64,000 nucleotides of DNA from Vondammii sp040505895 (GCA_040505895.1 JBEVXU010000018.1:248001-312000), one strand, 5' to 3'; positions 9,045 through 18,333 are shown, counted from the stretch's first letter. Made by a program: numbers and translations. Notes: generated by a model not told the origin, from the sequence alone.

Positions 9045-10328
9045 TTGAGCGAACTACCTACGAGTGCGCTATTTGGCATACTCGCACTGCTAATCATCCT
9101 TTCCGCCTTCTTCTCCGGATCGGAAACCGCTTTGATGACACTCAACCGTTACCGTCTGCGACATCTGACGAAGATTGGTCATGCCGGAGCAACCAGAGCA
9201 GAGAAGTTGTTGAAACGCCCTGATCGCCTTATCGGATTAATACTCCTCGGCAACAACTTCGTCAACATTCTCGCCTCCTCACTCGCCACCATTATTGCCC
9301 TGCGCCTGGGAGGAGAAGCTGCCATCGCCATCGCCGCAGGACTGCTCACCCTGGTCATTCTCATTTTTGCAGAGGTGGCACCAAAAACACTGGCGGCACT
9401 AAAACCAGAACGTCTGGCGTTCCCTGCAGCGTTTGTCTATACCCCGCTGCTGAAACTGCTCTATCCGCTGGTGTGGGTAGTAAACGTTATCGCCAATGCC
9501 ATCCTCAGGCGTATCGGAGTATCGCCGGATGATACCGATGGTCAGACCCTGAGCCAGGAAGAGTTGCGCACTGTGGTACTGGAAGCCGGTGCGATGATTC
9601 CCAAACGACACCAAACGATGCTGTTAAGTATTCTCGACCTAGAGAAGATCGAGGTTGAAGATATCATGATCCCGCGCAACGAGGTGGATGGTATCGACCT
9701 GGAGGAACCCATCGACGAGATCATTCACCAGCTCCAAGGCACCCCCTATGCCCGCCTTCCCGTATTTGACGGTGGTATCGATCACCTTGTTGGTATTCTT
9801 CAGGTACGCAAAGCGATGTACGCTCTCACCCAGGGGCGGCTCAAACGACAAACTATCATTGATATCTGTGACTCACCCTACTTCATACCCGAAGGAACAA
9901 CGCTAAATAGTCAGTTACTCAACTTTCAACGGAAAAAACAGCGTATTGGACTGGTAGTCGACGAGTATGGAGATCTACTCGGCCTAGTCACCCTGGCGGA
10001 TCTACTGGAAGAGATCGTCGGTGAGTTCACTACCGATCCTGCCGACAGCGTTAAGGAGGTACAACCTCAGGATGACGGTAGTTTCCTTATTGCAGGAAGT
10101 GCAAATTTAAAGGATCTGGTGCGTTCTTTTCACTGGGACCTCCCTACCGATGGCCCACGAACGATCAACGGCCTGATTATCGAATACATGGAGACCATCC
10201 CCGAGCCGGGAACCAGCCTACTGCTGGAGGGTTATCCAGTTGAGATCCTGCAGACCCAGGACAATGCAGTAAAAGTGATTCGCTTGTTGCCGCAGAAGCA
10301 TAATATTCAGTCTACGACATGTAACTGA
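9045..10328 (+). CDS. CNNM/CorB-type (HlyC/CorC family) membrane transporter
   Basis: This family exports or regulates magnesium and related cations in the inner membrane. From TTG at 9045 the protein has 427 residues, a normal length. The DUF21/CNNM membrane domain comes first (LFGILALLIILSAFFSGSE, then several further hydrophobic segments up to about residue 180). A CBS pair follows, with MIPRNEVDGIDLEEP and LVVDEYGDLLGLVTLADL, and the CorC/HlyC C-terminal domain comes last. The frame opens at ATG 8931, but that start overlaps the divergent gene and lies before the predicted promoter. It has no partner gene of known function nearby. YfjD/CorB is the closest named relative. Confidence 0.85.
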   Translation: MSELPTSALFGILALLIILSAFFSGSETALMTLNRYRLRHLTKIGHAGATRAEKLLKRPDRLIGLILLGNNFVNILASSLATIIALRLGGEAAIAIAAGLLTLVILIFAEVAPKTLAALKPERLAFPAAFVYTPLLKLLYPLVWVVNVIANAILRRIGVSPDDTDGQTLSQEELRTVVLEAGAMIPKRHQTMLLSILDLEKIEVEDIMIPRNEVDGIDLEEPIDEIIHQLQGTPYARLPVFDGGIDHLVGILQVRKAMYALTQGRLKRQTIIDICDSPYFIPEGTTLNSQLLNFQRKKQRIGLVVDEYGDLLGLVTLADLLEEIVGEFTTDPADSVKEVQPQDDGSFLIAGSANLKDLVRSFHWDLPTDGPRTINGLIIEYMETIPEPGTSLLLEGYPVEILQTQDNAVKVIRLLPQKHNIQSTTCN

Positions 10329-10508
10329 TTTTCACATCACGTTATCTTAAGAAGCACTAGTAACAACGTGCTATTGCATCGCCTCTCAGAGTGGATATAC
10401 TTAAACTAATAAATAAATACCGGTGGACATAAGGGGCTATACCACCCGCAGCATGCAGGTTGGATGACATGGAGGAGCCATCTCTCCCGCTCTCACTGAG
10501 AACAATTA

Positions 10509-11183
10509 ATGGCTAAGCTCACCCTTTTTTACAAGGGCCGAATGATTCGTTCTTATGAACTTGACGACCAGCCGTTTGTGGTTGGGCGCACTGCTGACTG
10601 CGATATCTGTATCAATAGCTTTGTGATCGCGGAGCAACACGCCAGAATCAAGCCCGACAAAGAGAGCTACCGCATTGAGCAAGCAACAGAGGAAGCCGCC
10701 CTGTTGGTAAACCACATTCCAGAGACATCGGCCCTACTACGCCACAGCGACGTCATCCAGATAGGAGAACATACCATTTTCTTCTCTGAGACACCTGCTG
10801 CCATCAGTGCCACCGAGGCCCTGAAACCACAAAGAGTAACTGTTGAAAACAGCAAGTCTGATAATAAGTTCGACCATATAATCAAGAGCATCAGCAGACT
10901 CCCCGCAGGATGTATACAGGTACTCAGCGGACCCCATATCGGAAAGATGATTCCACTGCAGCGCTCCCTGACAAGGCTTGGCCTCACCGGTAATAACTGC
11001 GCGGTGATCGCACACCGAGATGACGGCTACTTTCTCTCTCACCTGGAGGGTAAATCTACACCTCTGGTCAATGACCAAACCATCGGCAACAGCAGTACTC
11101 ATTTGAGGGATGGCTGCATTATCCAGATTGGAGATATCAGGGTACGTTTCCATCAAGAGGCGCTGCAGCGTGTGGTGCTCTAA
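10509..11183 (+). CDS. Double FHA-domain protein
   Basis: FHA domains bind phosphothreonine peptides. The protein has 224 residues. The first FHA domain (about 1-95) shows GRTADCDICI and the following EQHARI, which match the conserved GR and SxxH-like elements with Glu-Gln in place of Ser. A linker rich in Ser/Lys follows. A second FHA-like domain (about 140-220) starts IQVLSGPHIGKMIPL and continues with TRLGLTGNNCAVIAHRDDGY, where the usual GR is replaced by GL. No kinase or phosphatase is adjacent. The neighbour downstream is a PilZ protein, and both may act in signalling, which is inference. Confidence 0.75.
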   Translation: MAKLTLFYKGRMIRSYELDDQPFVVGRTADCDICINSFVIAEQHARIKPDKESYRIEQATEEAALLVNHIPETSALLRHSDVIQIGEHTIFFSETPAAISATEALKPQRVTVENSKSDNKFDHIIKSISRLPAGCIQVLSGPHIGKMIPLQRSLTRLGLTGNNCAVIAHRDDGYFLSHLEGKSTPLVNDQTIGNSSTHLRDGCIIQIGDIRVRFHQEALQRVVL

Positions 11184-11258
11184 AAAGTCATCAACGTTAT
11201 GGTTTCAGCCTGTTATCATCAAAGCCTGTCGCCGATACTTTGAACTGGGGCAGCTGTT

Positions 11259-11630
11259 TTGACATCTGACACACCCAATGATCGACGCCTCCATCAGCGT
11301 ATTCTCTTTGATGCTCCGACGATACTAAAGGTAGAATCGAAACACTACCACTCATCCCTTATCGACATCTCACTCAAAGGAGTGCTACTGGTCAGGCCGG
11401 GGGAGTGCCAACTGAATGCAGGTGATTCGGCAACAGTAGAGATTGCGCTTGCAGAGGGAGGCCCGGCAATTGAGATACAAGGAGAGGTCGTCCATGCCAA
11501 TCCCGATATTCTGGGCATCACCTGTATCCATATTGGGTTGGAGAGCATAGGGCATCTACGCCGCTTGGTTGAGCTCAATCTTGGTGATTCTGACCTTCTC
11601 GACCGGGAGTTTGAAGCCCTGCTGCGCTGA
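11259..11630 (+). CDS. PilZ domain protein (probable c-di-GMP receptor)
   Basis: This is a single-domain PilZ protein of 123 residues. Both binding motifs are visible: RRLHQR (RxxxR type) near residue 9 and DISLKG (DxSxxG) near residue 35, so c-di-GMP binding is likely. The start is TTG at 11259 with GGGGC a few bases upstream; no ATG lies before the RxxxR motif. It follows the FHA gene by 75 bases on the same strand. The partner that it signals to cannot be told from the sequence. Confidence 0.82.
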   Translation: MTSDTPNDRRLHQRILFDAPTILKVESKHYHSSLIDISLKGVLLVRPGECQLNAGDSATVEIALAEGGPAIEIQGEVVHANPDILGITCIHIGLESIGHLRRLVELNLGDSDLLDREFEALLR

Positions 11631-11744
11631 TCAAAAGGGTTCCCGATTACCCCTGATATTCAGCCGGAAATGAACGTGAATATGACTCTTAATTTACTCT
11701 TCGCAGATAAATAGCCAAGCATTGAACATAAATAATCACTAAGG

Positions 11745-11760
11745 CTTGTTCAGATGCTTC
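11745..11760. repeat. Solo end of the IS5-like palindromic repeat family
   Basis: The sequence CTTGTTCAGATGCTTC resembles the outer 16 bases of the elements at 24532-24598 and 25671-25873 when read on the minus strand. No partner end was found nearby, so it may be a deletion remnant. It lies in the 171-base gap between the PilZ gene and the end of pdxJ, where nothing else was recognised. Confidence 0.3.
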
Positions 11761-11801
11761 GCAATATGGGGAGTATTGTAAATACTTGCTTTCATACGCG
11801 T

Positions 11802-12539
11802 TTATTTGCAGCTACTAATTAACGCTTTCATCTCAGCTACAGCTGATGCCAGACCGCTAAAGACGGCTCTGGATATAATCGAGTGTCCAATATTAAGCTC
11901 TACTATCCCTTCGATGGCGGCAACCGCTCCGACATTATGATAATCGAGTCCATGGCCTGCATTGACCTGAAGACCCAGTTCCGTACCATAAACAACGGCT
12001 TGCCTTATTTTCTCCAGCTCTATCTCCTGGCGCTCTCTGCCCAAAGCGTCGGCATAGTGACCCGTATGGATCTCCACAGCAGGAGCACCCACCTTAACGG
12101 CAGCCTCTAACTGCGATGGAGATGCATCTATAAACAGGGAGACTCGAGTATCATTCTGAGCCAGCTTTGCACAGTAGTCAGTCAGGTAATCCAGGTTACC
12201 AATAACATTCAACCCCCCCTCTGTGGTCAACTCTTCGCGACTCTCAGGAACCAGACAACAATCACTGGGAGCGGTATTCAAGGCAATCTTCAGCATCTCA
12301 TCTGTAGCCGCCATTTCCAGATTCATATGCGTCTGCAGAGTTTCACTAAGAAGCACGATATCACGATCCTGTATATGACGCCGATCCTCACGCAGGTGAA
12401 CTGTAATGGAGTCAGCTCCGGCCTGCTCAGCCACCAATGCCGCCTGAATGACCTCCGGATAACGCGTTCCCCGTTGCTGCCTTAAGGTTGCGATATGGTC
12501 AATATTGACACCGAGCAGCATCACGTTTGATCTATTCAT
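11802..12539 (-). CDS. pdxJ: Pyridoxine 5'-phosphate synthase PdxJ
   Basis: PdxJ condenses 3-amino-1-hydroxyacetone phosphate with deoxyxylulose 5-phosphate to make pyridoxine 5'-phosphate. The family start LLGVNIDHIATLRQQRG is clear, followed by AGADSITVHLREDRRHI and the phosphate-binding end IVELNIGHSIIS. The ATG at 12539 is preferred over an upstream TTG and gives 245 residues. It is third in the row era-recO-pdxJ, 18 bases after recO. In many gammaproteobacteria acpS follows; here there is no acpS downstream. Confidence 0.96.
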   Translation of the reverse strand: MNRSNVMLLGVNIDHIATLRQQRGTRYPEVIQAALVAEQAGADSITVHLREDRRHIQDRDIVLLSETLQTHMNLEMAATDEMLKIALNTAPSDCCLVPESREELTTEGGLNVIGNLDYLTDYCAKLAQNDTRVSLFIDASPSQLEAAVKVGAPAVEIHTGHYADALGRERQEIELEKIRQAVVYGTELGLQVNAGHGLDYHNVGAVAAIEGIVELNIGHSIISRAVFSGLASAVAEMKALISSCK

Positions 12540-12557
12540 ACCTTGTTCCAAATTATC

Positions 12558-13280
12558 CTATCTATCAATTTTTAAAGCACTGAGAAACAGTTCACGGCTC
12601 TTAAGCGGCTTGCCACCAAGGTAGTGAGTCAGTAGGTGCCGGCTTAAATCTCGCGCCTCTCTCTGACCTCCCTTGTCGAGAGGTTGATCACAGGCCAAGG
12701 CTAATAGTGTACTACCCGAGACCATGCCCGGGGTCCCCTCAGCAGCAGGCACCGGCCCGGTTTCGAGGAGATAATCATAACGCTGGTTCGGTAACAACGG
12801 CCTGTCATTCTCGACATCCTGATCAAGGACCAAGGCATAGCCAAGGGCGTTGAACATCTGAATCTCAAACCGGCGCAGTACCTGTTCCTCGCGCCGATCA
12901 TCAGCGAGCAACGTCAATGCTTCTGTGTAAAAACTGAACAGCTCTTCATGAGGATCATTCCGCTGCAGTAGCCGCATCAATAACTCATTGAGATAAAAGC
13001 CACAATAGAGTGCCCTACCCTGAAGACCGGGCAGCTTTCCACTCTGCTCATAACCGGTGATGGTTTTAACCTCACCCCTTCCGCTCCACTTCAGTTTAAG
13101 TGGAACAAAGGGCTGCAGTAGCGCGGCACCCGCACCACGTCCACTCATCACACCTTTAGCGATCGCTGGAAAACGACCGTGATGAAGTGCAAAACACTCG
13201 ACCAGCAGGCTACGGTTGGAATAGGGTCTGCGGTGCAGAAGAAAGGCGGGTTCAAGCTGATATGTTGTTCTATCAGTCAC
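12558..13280 (-). CDS. recO: DNA repair protein RecO
   Basis: RecO works with RecF/RecR in loading RecA onto SSB-coated DNA. The N-terminal OB-fold shows AFLLHRRPYSNRSLLVECF and LQPFVPLKLKWSGRGEVKTI. The C-terminal helical domain has LPGLQGRALYCGFYLNELL and ending HLLTHYLGGKPLKSRELF. A GTG at 13280 is chosen (240 residues), overlapping the era stop by eight bases; an in-frame TTG nine bases earlier is also possible. The zinc cysteines seen in some RecO proteins are absent, as in most gammaproteobacteria. Confidence 0.93.
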   Translation of the reverse strand: MTDRTTYQLEPAFLLHRRPYSNRSLLVECFALHHGRFPAIAKGVMSGRGAGAALLQPFVPLKLKWSGRGEVKTITGYEQSGKLPGLQGRALYCGFYLNELLMRLLQRNDPHEELFSFYTEALTLLADDRREEQVLRRFEIQMFNALGYALVLDQDVENDRPLLPNQRYDYLLETGPVPAAEGTPGMVSGSTLLALACDQPLDKGGQREARDLSRHLLTHYLGGKPLKSRELFLSALKIDR

Positions 13281-14172
13281 TGTACCCAAGACGGTTCAAT
13301 GCGCCTTCATCACTGGACCAACTTTTCTTAACCTTGACCCAGAGTTGAAGGAATACTTTTTTACCGAAAAACTTCTCCATATCAATCCGCGCCTGAGTCG
13401 CCACTTCTTTCAAAGCCTCGCCCTTGCTGCCTATGATAATATTTTTTTGCCCGGGGCGTTCAACCCATATCAAGCCGTGTATTCGGTAGAGCCCACCCTC
13501 ATCCTGAAACTTTTCAATCTCAACCGTCAACGCGTAAGGGACCTCTTTTGCGTAGCGTCGGGTAAGTTTTTCACGAATCAGCTCAGCCGCAAAGAATCGC
13601 TCAGACCGGTCACTGAGCTGGTCATCAGGAAAGATATTATCTCCCACCGGCAGTTCTGACAATACTCGCGTCTCAATCGCATCCAGGTTATCACCCTTCT
13701 TTGCAGAAACCGGGATGATAGTAAGAAATCCATGGCGGTCAGACATCTCGGAAAGAAACGGCAATAACGCTTCCTTCTGTTTGAACTTATCTACTTTATT
13801 GACTATCAAAATCACCGGAATACCAGACTGAGCGACAGTATCGAGAACAGCTTGGTCTTCTTCGGTCCAACAGAGCGCCTCAACCACAAATAACAGAAGA
13901 TCAACTCCGGTAACCGCAGTTTTCGCCGTCCGGTTGAGATAACGATTCATCGCATGATCGGTACGCTGGTGTATTCCCGGTGTATCAACGTAGACAACCT
14001 GCCCATGATCCATAGTTTTTACGGCAAGGATACTATGACGGGTGGTTTGTGGTTTGTGTGAGGTGATTGCCAGTTTTTGACCGATCAGGCGATTCAACAG
14101 CGTTGATTTTCCTACGTTAGGCCGACCTATAATGGCACAGTAGCCACACCTCTTCTCTATCATATCAACCAT
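13273..14172 (-). CDS. era: GTPase Era
   Basis: Era is a GTPase that assists maturation of 16S rRNA and assembly of the 30S subunit. It has a G domain with GRPNVGKST (G1), DTPGIH (G3) and NKVD (G4), and a C-terminal KH domain with IGSKGEALKEVATQARIDME. The long frame runs much further upstream inside rnc, so the start is set at ATG 14172 (MVDMIEKRCGYC), overlapping the rnc stop by eight bases; ATG 14163 is an alternative. The order rnc-era-recO is the standard one. Confidence 0.96.
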   Translation of the reverse strand: MVDMIEKRCGYCAIIGRPNVGKSTLLNRLIGQKLAITSHKPQTTRHSILAVKTMDHGQVVYVDTPGIHQRTDHAMNRYLNRTAKTAVTGVDLLLFVVEALCWTEEDQAVLDTVAQSGIPVILIVNKVDKFKQKEALLPFLSEMSDRHGFLTIIPVSAKKGDNLDAIETRVLSELPVGDNIFPDDQLSDRSERFFAAELIREKLTRRYAKEVPYALTVEIEKFQDEGGLYRIHGLIWVERPGQKNIIIGSKGEALKEVATQARIDMEKFFGKKVFLQLWVKVKKSWSSDEGALNRLGYSD

Positions 14173-14842
14173 TCTGAATCTGCCCCAATAGCCGGTAGGC
14201 TGCATCCTGCTCCGCTTTCCTCCGGCTTTCACCGGTGCCGATAGTTTCAATCTCCAACCCTTCCACCAAACAGCGGACGGTAAACTGTTGCTCGTGCTGC
14301 TCACCGCTCACATCGATAATGGAGTAGTTGGGAAGCTGTAGCTTTCGCGCCTGCAACAACTCCTGTAAACAGGTTTTTGGGTCCTTACTTTGGGACTCCT
14401 CATTAAGAGAGGCGAGTTCAGCCTTGAACAGCTTAAGAATAATTCGTCTCGCCTCGCTATACCCTCCATCCAGGTAAACAGCTGCAAACAGCGCCTCTAA
14501 AGCATCAGCAAGTATTGAGCTACGAGAATACCCCCCACTGCGCAACTCACCCGTACCCAAGCACAGATATTTTCCCAAATCGATAATACGGGCGAGCTTT
14601 GCCAGAGAGTCACGCTTTACCAGCCGTGCACGTAAACGGCTCAGCTCACCTTCATTAGCTTCGGGAAACTGGCTAAAGAGCTCATCGGCTATGATAAAAC
14701 CCAGGATCGCATCACCCAGAAACTCCAAGCGTTCGTTATTGTCTTTTCCTACACTTCGATGGGTTAGAGCTGTTTCAATCAGGCTGTTGTCACGAAATTC
14801 ATAATCAATTGCACGTATTAGCCTCTCGGTGGGCTCTCTCAA
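14165..14842 (-). CDS. rnc: Ribonuclease III
   Basis: RNase III cuts double-stranded RNA in rRNA and mRNA processing. It has 225 residues. The catalytic signature NERLEFLGDAILGF is near residue 36, and the second acidic site lies in ILADALEALFAAVYLDGG. The C-terminal double-stranded RNA-binding domain ends ESRRKAEQDAAYRLL. The start is TTG, overlapping the stop of the upstream DUF4845 gene (TTGA); no ATG or GTG fits. Flanked by lepB-DUF4845 and era, as in Pseudomonas. Confidence 0.96.
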   Translation of the reverse strand: MREPTERLIRAIDYEFRDNSLIETALTHRSVGKDNNERLEFLGDAILGFIIADELFSQFPEANEGELSRLRARLVKRDSLAKLARIIDLGKYLCLGTGELRSGGYSRSSILADALEALFAAVYLDGGYSEARRIILKLFKAELASLNEESQSKDPKTCLQELLQARKLQLPNYSIIDVSGEQHEQQFTVRCLVEGLEIETIGTGESRRKAEQDAAYRLLGQIQNG

Positions 14843-15216
14843 TTCGACACCAATCTTATTCGCTCATCAAAAGAGACAATAATATCGAGATTTCCTACCA
14901 TTTTTTTACGGACGTCATAGACCACGCTGACATCCATAATACCCGGACTCACTTTTACTGACACATGGTCTCTCTTGAGATCATAGATTCCGTTGATATC
15001 AAATCTTCGCATTATTATTTTTCTTATCTCATTTGAGCTTTTTCTGGAAATAAGCGGTTCATCCTCAAGAGACTGGACCACAGTTCTCACCGAGTAGTTC
15101 TGTAGATAAATCGGCACTATTTTCATCCCGACCAGAGCAAAAAAACCGATCAGTGCCAACACGACCAGCCATCCGGTAAAGGTCATTCCTTGCTGATTTC
15201 TATATATCGGAGACAC
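14839..15216 (-). CDS. DUF4845 membrane protein
   Basis: This small protein of 125 residues occurs between lepB and rnc in many gammaproteobacteria. One N-terminal membrane segment (about residues 12-32, TGWLVVLALIGFFALVGMKI) is preceded by a short cytoplasmic part with QQGMT, giving a pilin-like look. The rest is a periplasmic domain. The role is unknown; the constant neighbourhood suggests a link to secretion or envelope work. It overlaps rnc by four bases. Confidence 0.83.
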   Translation of the reverse strand: MSPIYRNQQGMTFTGWLVVLALIGFFALVGMKIVPIYLQNYSVRTVVQSLEDEPLISRKSSNEIRKIIMRRFDINGIYDLKRDHVSVKVSPGIMDVSVVYDVRKKMVGNLDIIVSFDERIRLVSN

Positions 15217-15266
15217 GACGACACCTCACAGTAATTGTTCTTCCAGAGACGAGAAGCCTTTGAAAA

Positions 15267-16085
15267 TTAGTTAATACCACTACCTATGCGACTCCATGTG
15301 ATCGGAAAGCCTGAGCGGTTACCATCCCAACTCATCCAAATACCGAATGCCTTTCCGACAAGATTCTCTTCCGGTACCAACCCCCAGCAACGGCTGTCGT
15401 TGCTGTTGTCACGGTTATCCCCCATCGCGAAGTAGTAACCCGGTTGAATAGTAATCGGTCCTCGGGCAAGCACATGACAACCGTAGCCAAAATCCGGAAC
15501 TCTTGGGTTAACCAGTACTGAATGTTCAACCTCACCCAGGTGTTCCCGATTTTCGCTTGTTCCGGTCTCTGACACGCCACTGCCTTCACCAGAGTAGAGA
15601 CCCAGCGACACCTGCTCTTGGGGCTTGCCGTTCACGTGGAGCGTCTTGTCCTGGTACCAGATAGTATCACCCGGAACGCCTACTACCCTTTTAATATAGT
15701 CAACAGTGGGATTTTGTGGATATTTAAACACCACTACATCCCCCCGTTTGGGAGCACCCAGTTCTATTACCTTCTTATTGAGCACCGGTAGGCGAATACC
15801 GTAGGTGAATTTGTTGACCAGGATAAAGTCACCCACCAGCAGAGTAGGCATCATGGAACCGGAGGGAATACGAAACGGCTCTACAAGAAAAGAACGTAGC
15901 ACCAGCACCGCAAGGATAACCGGAAAGAAAGAGCGAGAGTACTCAACCATCAGAGGTTCTCTAGTATCACTCTCACACCCTTCACCCCGCCGCCTGGCAG
16001 ATGCAAAAAACAGTGAATCCACCAACCAAATAACGCCGGTGATAGCGGTCGCCACAACAAGAAAAAACGGGAAGTCAAAGTTCAT
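15267..16085 (-). CDS. lepB: Signal peptidase I
   Basis: LepB removes signal peptides from exported proteins at the outer face of the inner membrane. It has 272 residues and two N-terminal membrane segments (about 4-22 and 55-75). The catalytic Ser lies in RIPSGSMMPTLLVGD and the general-base Lys in YIKRVVGVPGD. The closing signature GDNRDNSNDSRCWG is also present. The sequence between about 175 and 205 (SGVSETGTSENREHLGEVEH) is the usual variable insert. It is 50 bases upstream of the DUF4845 gene. The gap to lepA holds an inserted palindromic element. Confidence 0.96.
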   Translation of the reverse strand: MNFDFPFFLVVATAITGVIWLVDSLFFASARRRGEGCESDTREPLMVEYSRSFFPVILAVLVLRSFLVEPFRIPSGSMMPTLLVGDFILVNKFTYGIRLPVLNKKVIELGAPKRGDVVVFKYPQNPTVDYIKRVVGVPGDTIWYQDKTLHVNGKPQEQVSLGLYSGEGSGVSETGTSENREHLGEVEHSVLVNPRVPDFGYGCHVLARGPITIQPGYYFAMGDNRDNSNDSRCWGLVPEENLVGKAFGIWMSWDGNRSGFPITWSRIGSGIN

Positions 16086-16192
16086 AAGCTATTTTTATCT
16101 CAATCTGCAATTACAGTCCAGCACCTACTACTAGTCACAATCACATCCAACCTCTACGGATATGTGACAATGATCGCCCCCAAGTGGATAAA

Positions 16193-16359
16193 CTAGGAGC
16201 CTGTCCGAGAATAGGAGCCGTAACGAGGGGAAGCCATTTTGAGTTCATTTTTTTGATCATTTGAGGCGAATAGTTGCTCTTATTCAACGAAAATGAGCAT
16301 AAAAATTGGCCAAAAGGGCTTTCCCGCAGTAGGTTCTCTATTCTCGGACAGGCTCCTAG
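16193..16359. mobile_element. MITE-like insertion with CTAG target duplication next to lepA
   Basis: A 159-base element (16197-16355) has perfect 18-base inverted ends (GAGCCTGTCCGAGAATAG) and is flanked by CTAG on both sides (16193-16196, 16356-16359). It has no open frame of useful length and is probably a non-autonomous relic of an insertion sequence. A 4-base CTAG target fits the YTAR preference of the IS5 group, but the ends do not match one I can name. The right CTAG contains the lepA stop codon. The paired ends could also act as a terminator for lepA. Confidence 0.7.
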
Positions 16360-18161
16360 CTATCTTTACCGACACGCAGCACAGCCAAAAACGCTTCCTG
16401 CGGAATGTCCACACTACCAACCTGCTTCATCCGTTTCTTGCCTGCTTTCTGCTTCTCCAGCAGTTTACGTTTACGTGAAACATCACCACCGTAGCACTTT
16501 GCAGTCACATTCTTACGTAGCGCCTTCACTGTCGTACGAGCAATAATTTTGCTGCCAATCGCTGCCTGAATTGCCACTTCAAACATTTGACGCGGAATGA
16601 TCTCTTTCATCTTCACCGTCAATTCACGCCCACGCGATTCGGCATAATCCCGGTGGACAATCAACGACAGTGCATCCACCTTCTCGGTGTTGATCAAGAT
16701 CTCAAGCTTTACCAAGGGTGCAGCTGTGAAGCGTTTAAACTCGTACTCAAAAGAGGCGTAACCCCGGCTCACCGATTTCAGACGATCAAAGAAGTCGAGC
16801 ACAACCTCATTCATCGGCAAATCGTAGGTCACCTGCACCTGACCACCGAGGTACTGCAAATTCTTCTGCACTCCACGCTTCTCAATACAGAGGGTGATAA
16901 CGTTACCAAGATAGTCTTGAGGCACCAGGATATGGGCTTCAATAATCGGCTCACGTACCTCTTCTATATGGTTGGGTTCCGGCAGATCGGCGGGATTATC
17001 CACCATCACAATATCGCCGTCGCTTCGCAATACCTCGTAGATAACCGTGGGTGCTGTAGTGATCAGGTCGAGATCGTACTCGCGCTCGAGACGCTCCTGA
17101 ACAATCTCCATGTGGAGCATGCCGAGAAATCCGCAGCGAAAACCAAAACCAAGGGCCTGGGAGGTTTCCGGTTCAAACCGAAGTGCAGAATCATTCAGCT
17201 TCAGTTTCTGTAACGCTTCACGAAAATTCTCATAGTCATCGGAGCTGACAGGATAGAGCCCGGAAAAAACCCTGGGCTGCATCTCTTTAAAACCAGGCAG
17301 AGAAGTAGCCGCCTTACGGTCGACCAGAGTGATAGTGTCACCTACAGGAGCTCCATCAATATCCTTGATACCGGCGATGACATAACCCACTTCACCCGGA
17401 TTAAGTGAAGAGCGGTTCTCACGTTTAGGAGTGAACACACCCACTTTTTCAACCAGAAAGGCGCGACCTGTCGACATGATCTGCATCTTCTGCTTTGGCT
17501 TGATAGAACCATTGACCACCCTGATCAGAGAGATAACTCCCACATAGGAATCAAACCATGAGTCAATTATCAGTGCTTGAAGAGGGGCTGATGCATCACC
17601 TTCCGGTGGTGGAATCATCTTCACTAACTCTTCAAGAAGCTCTGGAATGCCGACCCCTGTTTTGGCACTGACATGGATGGCATCTGACGCATCGAGTCCG
17701 ATAATCTCTTCGATTTCGGTAACTACCCGCTCCGGATCGGCCGCCGGCAGATCAATCTTGTTCAACACAGGCAAGACTTCCAGCCCCTGCTCTATAGCGG
17801 TGTAGCAGTTGGCCACACTCTGAGCTTCCACTCCCTGGGCAGCATCTACAACCAAGAGTGCACCTTCACAAGCGGTCAGTGATCTTGAAACCTCATAGGA
17901 GAAATCCACATGGCCTGGAGTATCGATGAAGTTGAGGTTGTAGACTTGACCATCATTGGCCTTGTAGTCGAGAGTGACGCTCTGGGCCTTGATGGTGATA
18001 CCGCGCTCGCGTTCGATATCCATGGAGTCGAGCACCTGCTTCTCCATCTCGCGCTCACTCAACCCTCCACACATCTGAATAAAACGATCAGCAATAGTCG
18101 ATTTCCCATGATCAATATGGGCAATAATGGAGAAGTTTCTGATGTGTTTAAGGTCTGTCAT
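16356..18161 (-). CDS. lepA: Elongation factor 4 (LepA)
   Basis: LepA is a ribosome-associated translational GTPase. It has 601 residues. The G domain shows AHIDHGKST (G1), DTPGHVDFSYEV (G3) and NKIDLP (G4). The EF-G-like domains III-V follow, with FRCGFLGMLHMEI. The C-terminal LepA domain carries YGGDVSRKRKLLEKQKAGKK. The protein ends LRVGKDS, and the stop TAG is formed by the CTAG at the border of the inserted element. E. coli LepA ends HVGKDNK, so at most a residue or two was altered. Confidence 0.97.
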   Translation of the reverse strand: MTDLKHIRNFSIIAHIDHGKSTIADRFIQMCGGLSEREMEKQVLDSMDIERERGITIKAQSVTLDYKANDGQVYNLNFIDTPGHVDFSYEVSRSLTACEGALLVVDAAQGVEAQSVANCYTAIEQGLEVLPVLNKIDLPAADPERVVTEIEEIIGLDASDAIHVSAKTGVGIPELLEELVKMIPPPEGDASAPLQALIIDSWFDSYVGVISLIRVVNGSIKPKQKMQIMSTGRAFLVEKVGVFTPKRENRSSLNPGEVGYVIAGIKDIDGAPVGDTITLVDRKAATSLPGFKEMQPRVFSGLYPVSSDDYENFREALQKLKLNDSALRFEPETSQALGFGFRCGFLGMLHMEIVQERLEREYDLDLITTAPTVIYEVLRSDGDIVMVDNPADLPEPNHIEEVREPIIEAHILVPQDYLGNVITLCIEKRGVQKNLQYLGGQVQVTYDLPMNEVVLDFFDRLKSVSRGYASFEYEFKRFTAAPLVKLEILINTEKVDALSLIVHRDYAESRGRELTVKMKEIIPRQMFEVAIQAAIGSKIIARTTVKALRKNVTAKCYGGDVSRKRKLLEKQKAGKKRMKQVGSVDIPQEAFLAVLRVGKDS

Positions 18162-18244
18162 CCGGCATCCGGCGCCAGGACAACCGGGCAGCCTTTTATA
18201 AAGTTAATATTCTACATGAATATTATTCTTTAACTAATTGAAAA

Positions 18245-18272
18245 ACGGAACTTTTCATATAAAAAGTTCCGT
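18245..18272 (-). terminator. Rho-independent terminator of the rpoE-mucD-glutaredoxin operon
   Basis: On the minus strand an 11-base perfect stem (ACGGAACTTTT paired with AAAAGTTCCGT) with a 6-base loop is followed by a run of Ts. It lies about 60 bases beyond the stop of the glutaredoxin-like gene and before lepA, so it ends the stress operon and separates it from lepA-lepB. Confidence 0.72.
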
Positions 18273-18333
18273 CATGAATATCAGCCTGAGCAAATCAGGG
18301 CAATTGCGTATAGTAACCCAGATCAGGCAGCAC

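Noticed and set aside
16587..17213. Long open frame (208 codons) on the plus strand
   Set aside because: It lies fully antisense to lepA, has no ribosome site and no family-like sequence; it follows from the codon use of lepA.
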